Positions 15,175-22,627 of a stretch of 48,094 nucleotides of DNA are shown here, in pieces (within the stretch, counting starts at the first letter, position 1; every line of letters starts with the position of its first letter). The notes below the pieces were generated by a model. The model did no database searches, was not told the DNA's origin, and saw only the letters and a program-made list of their open reading frames with translations. The position numbers and the translations under genes were made by a program. The DNA is from Stenotrophomonas cyclobalanopsidis (GTDB lineage: Bacteria > Pseudomonadota > Gammaproteobacteria > Xanthomonadales > Xanthomonadaceae): positions 1 through 48,094 of the forward strand of contig NZ_VYKI01000026.1 of the NCBI RefSeq assembly GCF_008710035.1, in the 5' to 3' direction.

Positions 15175-16148
15175 GCCTTCCTCACGCTCACTTCGCCGGC
15201 ATGCAGCAGGCGCTCGTGGCCATCGATGCGTACGCGCAGGGCGCCGTCATCGGCCAGGCCCAGCGCGGTGCCGTGCTGCCATTGGCCTTCCAGCTCCAAG
15301 CGCACCTCGCGGCCGGCCAGCATGTCGAAGGCGGCATAGCGCGGCAGGAACGGGGCCAGGCCCTCGCGGTCGAACGCGTCCAGCGCCGGCAGCAGGCGCG
15401 CCAGCACGGCGGCCACCACCACGTTGCGATCAACATGGCTGCCGGCCAGGGTGGCTAGGTCCACCCAGGGCTGGGTGATCTGCTCGGCGAAGGCCGACGG
15501 CATGTGCACGTTGATGCCGATGCCGATGACCGCGCGTGCCGGGCCAGCATATTCGCCGCCGCCCTCGGCCAGCAGGCCGACCAGCTTGCGACCGTCCACC
15601 AGCACGTCGTTGGGCCACTTCAGCTGCGCCTGGGTGTAGCCGAGGTCGTGCAGGGCCTCGGCCACGGCGACGCCGGCCACCAGGCTGAGGCCGGCCAGGC
15701 GGCCCAGGCCACCGGAGAACAGGCGCAACACCGACAGGTAGACGTGGGCGGCCAGCGGCGAGGCCCAGCTGCGGCCACGACGACCGCGACCGCCGGTCTG
15801 GCGCTCGGCCAGCAGGACGCAAACGCCGCGCTGCGGCGCGCTGCACCGCAACAATTCGGCATTGGTGGAATCCACCGTCCAGGCCACCTGCAGGTCATGC
15901 AGCAGCGCCACGGCGTCGTCGGGCAGGTGCGCGCGGATGGCCGCCGGATCCAGCAGCTCCAGCGGCTGGCTCAAGCCGTAGCCCTCGCCTGCACGGCCTT
16001 CGATGTCCACACCGGCAGCTCTAAGTCCTTGAATACGCTTCCAGATTGCCGCCCGGGTCTGGCCCAGCTCACGGGCCAGGCCGTCGCCGGACAGGCGACC
16101 GGCAGCGAGTTTGGCCAGCAATTGGCGATCGTCCACGGCAGTTTCCAC
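15171..16148 (-). CDS. birA: Bifunctional biotin--[acetyl-CoA-carboxylase] ligase/biotin operon repressor
   Basis: A 325-residue protein. The N-terminal winged helix (residues about 8-65: LLAKLAAGRLSGDGLARELGQTRAAIWKRI) fits the DNA-binding repressor type. The central ligase domain has the biotinyl-AMP loop GRGRRGRSW and the KWPNDV motif, and a C-terminal SH3-like domain follows. It attaches biotin to carboxylase carrier proteins and may repress biotin genes. It is the first gene of the birA-coaX-SPOR unit. Confidence 0.94.
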   Translation of the reverse strand: METAVDDRQLLAKLAAGRLSGDGLARELGQTRAAIWKRIQGLRAAGVDIEGRAGEGYGLSQPLELLDPAAIRAHLPDDAVALLHDLQVAWTVDSTNAELLRCSAPQRGVCVLLAERQTGGRGRRGRSWASPLAAHVYLSVLRLFSGGLGRLAGLSLVAGVAVAEALHDLGYTQAQLKWPNDVLVDGRKLVGLLAEGGGEYAGPARAVIGIGINVHMPSAFAEQITQPWVDLATLAGSHVDRNVVVAAVLARLLPALDAFDREGLAPFLPRYAAFDMLAGREVRLELEGQWQHGTALGLADDGALRVRIDGHERLLHAGEVSVRKA

Positions 16149-16269
16149 AAGGTCAGAACGGAATTATGCGGGAAAGCCGCCAGCGGCGCCTGCGGGGTGC
16201 CGGCGGCGGGGCTTCCAATCCAGGGCCGGGTTCGGGCTAGAATCGGGAACTCACCCTCCCTTAACCTGG

Positions 16270-16563
16270 ATGTCGTCAATGCGCCACTATGCCCATTGCC
16301 TGATCCTGCTGGCGATGCCCTTCGCGGCCTCGGCAACAGCATCGCTGGACGACAGCCGTGGGGCGTGCGTGTACTCCACCCCGGATGCCGCTTCGCAGCG
16401 TGCGTCCACCCCCACCGCTTCGGCCACTGCGGCCAAGCCGGCACCGGTGCGCCCGGCGGCGAGCAGCGCGGCCAGCAGTGGCGGCGGCGGCAGCGATGAC
16501 GATGTGCTGCAGCGCATCCGCGCGCCGAAGTGGCACAGCTACCTGCCGGGTATGTTCCGCTGA
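16270..16563 (+). CDS. Small exported hypothetical protein
   Basis: A 97-residue protein: MSSMRHYAHCLILLAMPFAASATA is a signal peptide, followed by an Ala/Ser/Pro-rich linker with GGGGSDDD and a conserved-looking end DDDVLQRIRAPKWHSYLPGMFR. ATG 16270 or ATG 16279 (MRHYAH) could be the start. I recognise no family. It lies directly upstream of mtfA, and the likely mtfA start falls within its last 34 bases, so coupling is likely. Confidence 0.6.
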   Translation: MSSMRHYAHCLILLAMPFAASATASLDDSRGACVYSTPDAASQRASTPTASATAAKPAPVRPAASSAASSGGGGSDDDVLQRIRAPKWHSYLPGMFR

Positions 16564-17348
16564 TCAAGTCGTTGCTGCAGTGGCTGCGGCCTGCGCCGCG
16601 GCCGATTGAAGAGGCGGTGTGGAATGAAGCCTGCGGCCGCGCCGCCTGGCTGCGGGGACTGGACGATGCACGCCGTGCGCGCCTGCGCGTGCTGGCCACC
16701 CGCTTCCTGCATGAGAAGACCATCACCCCGATCGGCGACCTGCAACTGCAGGTGACCGACGGCGTGCTGCTGGCCGCGCTGTGCTGCCTGCCGCTGCTGG
16801 AATTCGGCGAGGTCGGGCTGGAAGGCTGGTCGCAGCTGATCGTCTACCCCGATGCCTTCCGCGTGCACCGCAGCCACATGGATGCCGCCGGCGTGCTGCA
16901 CGAATGGGAGGACGAGCTGATTGGCGAGTCGTGGGACAGCGGGCCGTTGATCCTGTCGTGGGCCGAAGTGCAGGCTGACCTGGCCGCGCCGCACGAGGGC
17001 TACTGCGTGGCCGTGCACGAGATGGTGCACAAGCTGGATGCACTGGATGGCGCGATGGACGGCACACCGCCGTTGCCGCGTGCGTGGCAGCGCGAATGGG
17101 CGGCCGCCTTCCAGCAGTCCTACGATGCGTTCTGTGCGCAAGTGGATGCCGGCGTGGAAACGCTGATCGACCCGTATGCGGCCGAGGCACCGGAAGAGTT
17201 CTTCGCGGTGGCCAGCGAGTACCACTTCTCCGCGCCGGATCTGCTGGCGCAGGCGCTGCCGGACGTGGCCGCGCACCTGCGGCGGTTCTATGGCGAGCCG
17301 CCGGCTGAAAGCAGTCGAGCATGGCTCGACTCTACAGAGCAGCGGTAG
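16530..17348 (+). CDS. mtfA: MtfA-family zinc-dependent peptidase
   Basis: A 272-residue cytosolic metallopeptidase. HEMVH at residues 163-167 is the zinc HExxH site, in the family context AVHEMVHKLDALDG. A downstream EEFFAVASEYHF segment can give the third ligand. E. coli MtfA binds Mlc and influences glucose PTS expression; that link is not shown here. There is no ATG in frame; GTG 16530 is used, and TTG 16572 is an alternative. The last 12 or so residues (SSRAWLDSTEQR) are translated from a GTAG-type palindrome, and the TAG stop belongs to the GTAG of the next palindrome. Confidence 0.85.
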   Translation: MAQLPAGYVPLIKSLLQWLRPAPRPIEEAVWNEACGRAAWLRGLDDARRARLRVLATRFLHEKTITPIGDLQLQVTDGVLLAALCCLPLLEFGEVGLEGWSQLIVYPDAFRVHRSHMDAAGVLHEWEDELIGESWDSGPLILSWAEVQADLAAPHEGYCVAVHEMVHKLDALDGAMDGTPPLPRAWQREWAAAFQQSYDAFCAQVDAGVETLIDPYAAEAPEEFFAVASEYHFSAPDLLAQALPDVAAHLRRFYGEPPAESSRAWLDSTEQR

Positions 17349-17400
17349 CGCCGGGCCATGCCCGGCGGATCGACGTGCAGTCGAGCAAGCTCGACTCTAC
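17310..17400. repeat. Cluster of three GTAG-type palindromes between mtfA and phoQ
   Basis: The units are: agtcgagc-atg-gctcgact-ctac (about 17310-17333, inside the mtfA reading frame); gtag-cgccggg-ccatg-cccggcg (17345-17367); and agtcgagc-aa-gctcgact-ctac (17379-17400). GTAG 17345-17348 supplies the TAG stop of mtfA, and CTAC 17397-17400 supplies, on the minus strand, the TAG stop of phoQ. The cluster fills the whole space between these convergent genes. Confidence 0.85.
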
Positions 17401-18821
17401 GGCCCCGGCGGCAACCGCACTTCAAAGCGGGCGCCCCCCAGTTCGCTGGAGCGGGCCACCAGCAGTTCGCCGCGGTAATCCTTGATCAGGTCCTGCACGA
17501 TCGACAGGCCGATGCCGTGGCCCTGCACGCGTTCGTCGCCGCGCACGCCACGCTGCAGCACCTTGCCGATGTCTTCCGGGGCGATGCCCGGGCCATCGTC
17601 GTCCACCGCCAGCAGCAGGCCGGCGCGGCGCGCGTTCGGTGCCGGCAGCGGCTGCGCGGTCAGCAGCACGCGGCGCTTGGCCCACTTGAAGGCGTTCTCC
17701 AGCAGGTTGCCCAGCAGTTCCTGCAGGTCGCCCGGTTCGCCATGGAAACGCGCGGCCGGGTCGATGTCGAATTCGCAGAACACGCCCTTCGACGCGTAGA
17801 CCTTCTCCAGGCCACGCACGATTTCCTCGGCGTTGGATTCCACGGGCAGCGGCGCTGAGAACAGCTTGTGGCCCGACGAAGCGGCGCGCGCCAGCTGGTA
17901 GGACACCAGGTTGTTCATGCGCTGCAGCTGTACGTCCAGTTCCTCGCGCAGGGCGCCATCACCGGCACCGCTGTCCATCTGCGTGCGCAGCACGGCGATC
18001 GGCGTTTTCAGGCTGTGCGCCAGGTCGGCCAGGGTGTTGCGCTGGCGCTCGAGGTTCTCGCGCTCGCTCTCGATGAAGGCATTGATGCTGTCCGTCAGCG
18101 GCTCCAGCTCGCGCGGGTGGCGCTCGCTCATGCGCTCGGTCTCGCCGCGCTGCACCTTGGTCAGCTCGGTGATGACCCGACGCAACGGGCGCAGGCTCCA
18201 CTGCAGGATGACCGTCTGCAGCAACAGCAGGATCAAGCCGATGCCGCCCAGATAGAACCAGACCCGGCTGCGGAACACGCGCAGCTGCGCGCCCAGCGCG
18301 CGCGAGTCTTCCATCACGTAGATGGTGTACGGGAATTCGGTGGCGGGGTCGGCGTCGGCATCCCACACCAGGCCCAGGCCGTAGCGGTACACCGAGCCCT
18401 GGCTGCCGTCGATCTGGATCATCGGCAGCGGGCCTTCGAACACTTCCTGGCGCGGAGCCAGCAGGCCGCCGCCCACAGTGGGCAGCATGGGGCCTTCGGC
18501 GGACATCGAATTGCCCTTGCCGTCCGGCATCACCACCTGCAGGTACAGGCCACTGCCTGGCACGTCGAAGCGCGGATCCGGCGGCTGCTCGCGGATGTAC
18601 AGCGAGCGGTCGCGGGTGAAGTCGATGCCGGCCGCGTAGGCCGTGGCGTAGTTCTTCAGGCGCTCACGCAGGTTAGCCTTCGCCGTGTCGGCGAAGGCGG
18701 CATCGAGCGCGTAACCGGCCAGAGCCAGGAACGCGACCAGGCCCACGGACGCGGCGAACAGCTGGCGCGCCTGCAGTGAGCGCGGCCGCCAGCGTCGAAA
18801 GAACCACAGACGGCCGGACAT
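17397..18821 (-). CDS. phoQ: Sensor histidine kinase PhoQ
   Basis: A 474-residue inner-membrane kinase. Transmembrane segments lie at about residues 20-40 and 188-207, enclosing a periplasmic sensor of about 145 residues. HAMP-like linker, then the H-box DLAHSLKTP with phosphorylated His269, N-box NLLENAFKWA, and G-boxes DDDGPGI and GHGIGLSIV. It phosphorylates PhoP in response to envelope signals such as low Mg2+ or cationic peptides (family knowledge; xanthomonad PhoPQ affects polymyxin tolerance). It follows phoP by 22 nt. The TAG stop is formed by the GTAG end of a SMAG palindrome. Confidence 0.9.
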   Translation of the reverse strand: MSGRLWFFRRWRPRSLQARQLFAASVGLVAFLALAGYALDAAFADTAKANLRERLKNYATAYAAGIDFTRDRSLYIREQPPDPRFDVPGSGLYLQVVMPDGKGNSMSAEGPMLPTVGGGLLAPRQEVFEGPLPMIQIDGSQGSVYRYGLGLVWDADADPATEFPYTIYVMEDSRALGAQLRVFRSRVWFYLGGIGLILLLLQTVILQWSLRPLRRVITELTKVQRGETERMSERHPRELEPLTDSINAFIESERENLERQRNTLADLAHSLKTPIAVLRTQMDSGAGDGALREELDVQLQRMNNLVSYQLARAASSGHKLFSAPLPVESNAEEIVRGLEKVYASKGVFCEFDIDPAARFHGEPGDLQELLGNLLENAFKWAKRRVLLTAQPLPAPNARRAGLLLAVDDDGPGIAPEDIGKVLQRGVRGDERVQGHGIGLSIVQDLIKDYRGELLVARSSELGGARFEVRLPPGP

Positions 18822-18843
18822 CGTTTATCGCCTTGTGGAAGGC

Positions 18844-19527
18844 TCAGCCCTCGTTGCGCGGGATCGCGAAACGGTAGCCGCGGCCACGCACGGTCTCGAT
18901 CGGCTTCAGTTCGCCGTCCGGGTCCAGCTTCTTGCGCAGGCGGCCGATGAAGACTTCCAGCACGTTCGAGTCGCGGTCGAAATCCTGCTGGTAGATGTGC
19001 TCGGTGAGGTCGGCCTTGGAGACAAGTTCACCGGCATGCATCATCAGGTATTCCAGCACCTTGTACTCGTAGCTGGTCAGGTCGACATTGCTGCCGGTGA
19101 CGCTGACCGTCTGTGCTGCCAGGTCCAGGGCAACCGGACCGCATTCCAGGGTCGGCTTGCTCCAGCCGGCGGCGCGGCGCAGCAGCGCGTTGACGCGGGC
19201 CAGCAGCTCTTCAACATGGAACGGCTTGACCAGGTAATCGTCGGCGCCCTGCTTGAGGCCTTCGACCTTGTCCTGCCAGCTCGAACGCGCGGTCAGGATC
19301 AGCACCGGGAACTTCTTGCCCTCGTCGCGCAGGGCCTTGATCAGCTCCATGCCCGACATCTTGGGCAGGCCCAGGTCGATGATGCCGACGTCGAACGGCA
19401 CTTCGCGGCCCATATACAGGCCTTCCTCGCCGTCCTGTGCGGCATCGACGGCAAAACCTTCGCGCTTGAGCCGGGCTGCCAGGGTCTCACGCAGCGGGGC
19501 TTCGTCTTCGACCAGAAGGATACGCAT
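18844..19527 (-). CDS. phoP: Response regulator PhoP (OmpR family)
   Basis: A 227-residue regulator. The receiver domain has the acidic pair E7-D8, phosphoacceptor Asp51 in GIIDLGLP, Thr79 and Lys101 (LVKPF). The C-terminal winged helix ends VRGRGYRFAIPR, typical of OmpR/PhoB DNA-binding domains. It is paired with phoQ directly downstream and preceded by a small exported protein at 72 nt, so the three likely form one operon read from the region 19983-20195. Confidence 0.93.
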   Translation of the reverse strand: MRILLVEDEAPLRETLAARLKREGFAVDAAQDGEEGLYMGREVPFDVGIIDLGLPKMSGMELIKALRDEGKKFPVLILTARSSWQDKVEGLKQGADDYLVKPFHVEELLARVNALLRRAAGWSKPTLECGPVALDLAAQTVSVTGSNVDLTSYEYKVLEYLMMHAGELVSKADLTEHIYQQDFDRDSNVLEVFIGRLRKKLDPDGELKPIETVRGRGYRFAIPRNEG

Positions 19528-19598
19528 GAACTCTCCCTAGTGTCCTGGGTGTGGCCCGGAGGCCTGTGGGTACGGTGTATTACGGCAACTATCCCTGT

Positions 19599-19982
19599 TC
19601 AGGGGTTATCGCCGCGTAGTGATGACATATCCGACCGCGGCGTGCGCGGCTGTGAACGTGCCGGGGCGGGGTCGTCCATGTAGCGGACCCGGCCCCGGTC
19701 ATCCATGTACTTGACCCGGTTGATGTCCCGGCCATCGAACGGCACGCGCTCGGCGCCGAGGATATGGCCACCGGTGGAGCGCTGCACCCGGCGCACGGCA
19801 TCGGACAGCGAACGGTCGTCGCCACGGCCACCACGCTCCATCATGTCTGCGCGCATCGCCGCACGCGGCTCGCCGCCGCCACCGCGCGGTGGCTGCTGGG
19901 CCATCGCTGCAGCGAGGGGGGCAGCTGCCAGGACCACGCAGGTGGCCAGAGCAATGCGGCGGTGGAAGGGAGCGGAAGACAT
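19599..19982 (-). CDS. Small exported protein preceding phoP
   Basis: A 127-residue protein with signal peptide MSSAPFHRRIALATCVVLAAAPLAAAMA. A Gly/Arg-rich stretch (QQPPRGGGGEPRAAMRADMMERGG) is followed by SLSDAVRRVQRSTGGHILGAERVPFDGRD and INRVKYMDDRGRVRYMDD. The latter resembles the short PepSY-like segment often encoded beside PhoPQ-type systems. ATG 19980-19982 is taken so that the signal peptide starts the protein. Being first in the phoP operon it may modulate PhoQ in the periplasm (inference). Exact family not recognised. Confidence 0.65.
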   Translation of the reverse strand: MSSAPFHRRIALATCVVLAAAPLAAAMAQQPPRGGGGEPRAAMRADMMERGGRGDDRSLSDAVRRVQRSTGGHILGAERVPFDGRDINRVKYMDDRGRVRYMDDPAPARSQPRTPRSDMSSLRGDNP

Positions 19983-20131
19983 CGATGCGATCCTAGCCGA
20001 GCACGGCGATTCGTTCAAAAGTCGTAAATCCGGAGCGCCGGATACGGAACCCGGCCTTTACATTTCCTTTGCAAATGATTGGTTTGGCGCGGTGAATCCG
20101 ATCTGAACTTTTCCGGGCGCCCTCCGGCGTC

Positions 20132-20160
20132 GTTCATCTAAGTGAACATTCGTAACGAAT
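20132..20160. promoter_or_regulatory. Palindromes in the phoP operon promoter region
   Basis: GTTCA-tctaag-TGAAC (20132-20147) is directly followed by the odd-centred palindrome ATTCGT-A-ACGAAT (20148-20160). They lie about 150-180 bp upstream of the first gene of the phoP operon, and 36 bp after the dusA stop. They are candidate regulator sites. A clear PhoP-box direct repeat is not evident to me. Confidence 0.4.
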
Positions 20161-20195
20161 CCACGGGCCTTGTCAAGCCAGGAATGTGACTGAAA

Positions 20196-21200
20196 TCACG
20201 CTGCGGCGCGATCGGCCTCACGCTCGGTGACCGCCAGCGCCTGCTCGATCAGCGCCCAGTCGGCGCCGGGGCGGTGTGCGCCCTCGCTCAGCACCTGGCG
20301 GAACGCGCGACCGCCCGGCTGGCCGTGGAACAGGCCCAGCAGGTGGCGTGTGATGTGCTTCAGTGCCAGGCCCTCGCCCAGGCGGGCCTCGATGTAGGGG
20401 CGCATCGCGCGCAGCCGCTCGCCACGCGGGCGCAGCGCGGCGCCGGTGTGCAGCGCCTCCAGCTGATGCAGCAGGTAGGGGTCGTGGTAGGCCGCGCGGC
20501 CCAGCATCACGCCGTCCACGTGCGCGGCCTGGGCCTGCACCGCCTCCACCGTGGCCAGGCCACCGTTGATGACCACCGGCAGCGCCGGGCGCTCCTGCTT
20601 GAGGCGGTAGGCCCAGTCGTACTTCAGCGGCGGAACTTCGCGGTTTTCCTTCGGCGACAGGCCCTTCAGCCAGGCGTTGCGCGCGTGGACCACGACCATG
20701 GCGGCACCGGCGGCGACCTGACGGTCGACGAAGCCGGCGAACACGTCGTACTTGTTGTCCTCGTCCACCCCCAGGCGGCACTTCACCGTCACCGGGATAT
20801 CCACCGCCGCGACCATCGCCGCCACGCACTCGGCCACCAGCGCCGGTTCGCGCATCAGGCAGGCACCGAAACGCCCGGCCTGAACGCGGTCGGACGGGCA
20901 GCCACAGTTGAGGTTGACCTCGTCGTAGCCCCAGTCGGCGGCGATGCGCGCGGCCTGCGCCAGCAGGGCCGGATCGCTGCCGCCCAGCTGCAGGGCCAGC
21001 GGCTGTTCGCTGCCGTCGAAGCCGAGCAGGCGCTCGCGGTCACCGTGGATGACGGCGTTGGCGTGCACCATCTCGGTGTACAGCCGGGCACCCGGCGCCA
21101 GCACGCGGTGGAACACGCGGCAGTGGCGGTCCGTCCAATCCATCATGGGGGCAACGGACAGACGCAGGGAATCGGCGTAACGGGCGGTGGCGGACGTCAT
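20196..21200 (-). CDS. dusA: tRNA-dihydrouridine(20/20a) synthase DusA
   Basis: A 334-residue FMN enzyme that reduces uridines 20/20a of the tRNA D-loop using NADPH. LSVAPMMDWTDRHCR at the N-terminus, NLNCGCPSDRVQAGRFGACLM with the catalytic Cys, VKCRLGVDE and the flavin-binding VVINGG are the DusA subgroup signatures. ATG 21198-21200 starts MTSATARYADSLRLSVAPM, which fits the family. It stands upstream of the phoP operon on the same strand but is separated by more than 200 bp. Confidence 0.94.
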   Translation of the reverse strand: MTSATARYADSLRLSVAPMMDWTDRHCRVFHRVLAPGARLYTEMVHANAVIHGDRERLLGFDGSEQPLALQLGGSDPALLAQAARIAADWGYDEVNLNCGCPSDRVQAGRFGACLMREPALVAECVAAMVAAVDIPVTVKCRLGVDEDNKYDVFAGFVDRQVAAGAAMVVVHARNAWLKGLSPKENREVPPLKYDWAYRLKQERPALPVVINGGLATVEAVQAQAAHVDGVMLGRAAYHDPYLLHQLEALHTGAALRPRGERLRAMRPYIEARLGEGLALKHITRHLLGLFHGQPGGRAFRQVLSEGAHRPGADWALIEQALAVTEREADRAAA

Positions 21201-21323
21201 TGGGGTATTGATCGTGGGACTGGCATTGCCAGTGAGATCAATAGTTTACACCGGGTGGCTGAATCTGCCCGCGCTGGCGCGGCGGGGCGCTGCCCGACGT
21301 CCGCGCCAGCGGCTGGCATACCA

Positions 21324-21779
21324 TCAGAGTTCCTGCGGGCGCTCCGGCTCGATCACCGGCGCGTGCATCTCGTAGTCTGTCTGCTTCCAGCCGCCGCCGC
21401 CGTCTCCCGACACCCATTGGAACGTCCAGGTCTCGATGAAGCCGCCGGGCAATTCGTTGGTGATGGTGATCCGCTCACCAGGCGCACCGGACCCTGGCAG
21501 CGAAACGGGCGTCGTCGCGCCCGCGCGAGCCAGAGCGTCGTACCCGACCCGGCGTTGGCGTACGGTCAGCGTTCCCGGCTCCATCACCCGGCGGTCCGCA
21601 TCTGGAAGACCCTCCAGCCAACCCATGATCGCCGTTGCTTCGCGGGTACCGGCCCGATGATGTGACACGTGCTCGACGAACGCCGTCGGCGTCCCGGCGC
21701 CCGCGACGGCCGGTACCGGGGCCAAGCCAAGGGCCAGCAGCGGTGCGAGAAGAAGCGACCTGTTCCTGTTTCCTGCCAT
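21324..21779 (-). CDS. Small secreted protein, unnamed family (paralogue at 4454-4903)
   Basis: A 151-residue protein with signal peptide MAGNRNRSLLLAPLLALGLAPVPAVAGA. The C-terminal half, APGERITITNELPGGFIETWTFQWVSG then GGGGWKQTDYEMHA, aligns by eye with the protein at 4454-4903 (VPGEIYRVENILPDG, GHGGGWSVTGY). The copies share a PGE...N-LP-G...W-F-W...GGGW pattern, while the N-terminal halves have diverged. This copy has the GC-rich composition of the host genome. Function unknown; a periplasmic or outer-membrane-facing role is inferred from the signal peptide. Confidence 0.7.
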   Translation of the reverse strand: MAGNRNRSLLLAPLLALGLAPVPAVAGAGTPTAFVEHVSHHRAGTREATAIMGWLEGLPDADRRVMEPGTLTVRQRRVGYDALARAGATTPVSLPGSGAPGERITITNELPGGFIETWTFQWVSGDGGGGWKQTDYEMHAPVIEPERPQEL

Positions 21780-21932
21780 TGTTCATTCCATGAGGTGTGC
21801 GCGATTGCACGCCACCAGCGTGGGTGGCCCAGGGACATCAATCCATGAGGAAAATTGCAGTTCTACGCGCGGCGGCTCAACGCCCGCTGCGCGAAGCCCG
21901 CCAGTAATCGTCGCGCATGCCAATTGGAAGGT

Positions 21933-21948
21933 GTATCCTTTTGGATAC
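21933..21948. promoter_or_regulatory. Candidate operator of the toxin-antitoxin operon
   Basis: A perfect inverted repeat, GTATCC-TTTT-GGATAC, ends 9 nt before the toxin start at 21958. HigA-type antitoxins repress their own operon through short palindromes at the promoter (family knowledge), so this is a natural operator. Binding is inferred. Confidence 0.6.
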
Positions 21949-21957
21949 GATCATTCG

Positions 21958-22248
21958 ATGGCAATGCTCCATGCAACCGAGGCGTTTACGCGGTGGCTGC
22001 GCGGTCTCAAGGATCGCAGCGCCCAAGCGGTGATCGTGGAGCGTCTGCAACGCGTTGCCCGAGGACTCGAGGGCGATGTTCGAACGGTAGGCTGCGGGGT
22101 GAGCGAGTTGCGCATCAACCGTGGGCCGGGGTATCGGGTGTACTTCACACGTCGAGGAAGAACCGTCGTCGTGCTGCTCCATGGCGGCGACAAGTCAAGC
22201 CAGCATCGCGACATAGCCAAGGCGATCCGTCTTGCCGGAATGCTGTAA
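21958..22248 (+). CDS. HigB/RelE-type toxin (addiction module killer protein)
   Basis: A 96-residue protein of the RelE/ParE superfamily, which as a group inhibits growth, usually by ribosome-dependent mRNA cleavage. The core is FTRWLRGLKDRSAQAVIVERLQRV, then VSELRINRGPGYRVYF, then VLLHGGDKSSQHRDI. All parts of the family signature are intact. ATG 21958 is used; ATG 21964, two codons on, is also possible. It is first in a toxin-then-antitoxin operon, the order seen in HigBA-like systems, with a palindrome just upstream. Confidence 0.88.
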   Translation: MAMLHATEAFTRWLRGLKDRSAQAVIVERLQRVARGLEGDVRTVGCGVSELRINRGPGYRVYFTRRGRTVVVLLHGGDKSSQHRDIAKAIRLAGML

Positions 22249-22281
22249 CCGCCATCAATCCACTTCGTTCACGGGGACGCC

Positions 22282-22575
22282 ATGAATAGACTGAAGACCG
22301 CTCCCTTCGATCCAGCCGACTACCTTCTGGACGACGAAGCAATCGCCACCTATCTGAGCGAAGCGCTTGCAGCAGGTGATGCAGGCCACTTCCAGGAAGC
22401 GCTTGGCACCGTTGCGCGTGCGCGCGGCATGCGCGCTGTCGCCGAAATATCCGGTCTCGGCCGCGAAAGTCTGTACAAGGCACTGCGGCCAGACGCACAT
22501 CCGCGCTTCGACACCGTACAGCGCGTGTTGTCCGCCCTCGGTGTCCATCTCACTATCCAGGCCGGCAAGGCCTGA
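22282..22575 (+). CDS. HigA-like addiction-module antidote protein
   Basis: A 97-residue DNA-binding antitoxin: DPADYLLDDEAIATYLSEALAAGDAGHFQEALGTVARARGM, then the HTH AVAEISGLGRESLYKALRPDAHPRFDTVQRVLSALGV. It neutralises the toxin encoded 33 nt upstream and likely represses the operon at 21933-21948. It is of the same family as the orphan antitoxin at 7747-8139 but lacks the Lys/Pro tail. Confidence 0.88.
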   Translation: MNRLKTAPFDPADYLLDDEAIATYLSEALAAGDAGHFQEALGTVARARGMRAVAEISGLGRESLYKALRPDAHPRFDTVQRVLSALGVHLTIQAGKA

Positions 22576-22591
22576 TCGGAAAAGCTGCACC

Positions 22592-22614
22592 CGCCGGGTA
22601 TGGCCCGGCGCTAC
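22592..22614. repeat. GTAG-type palindrome
   Basis: cgccggg-tatgg-cccggcg-ctac, a single SMAG-like unit between the antitoxin gene and the convergent SulP transporter gene. It could act as a transcription barrier. Confidence 0.75.
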
Positions 22615-22627
22615 CCACCCTGCCCGA

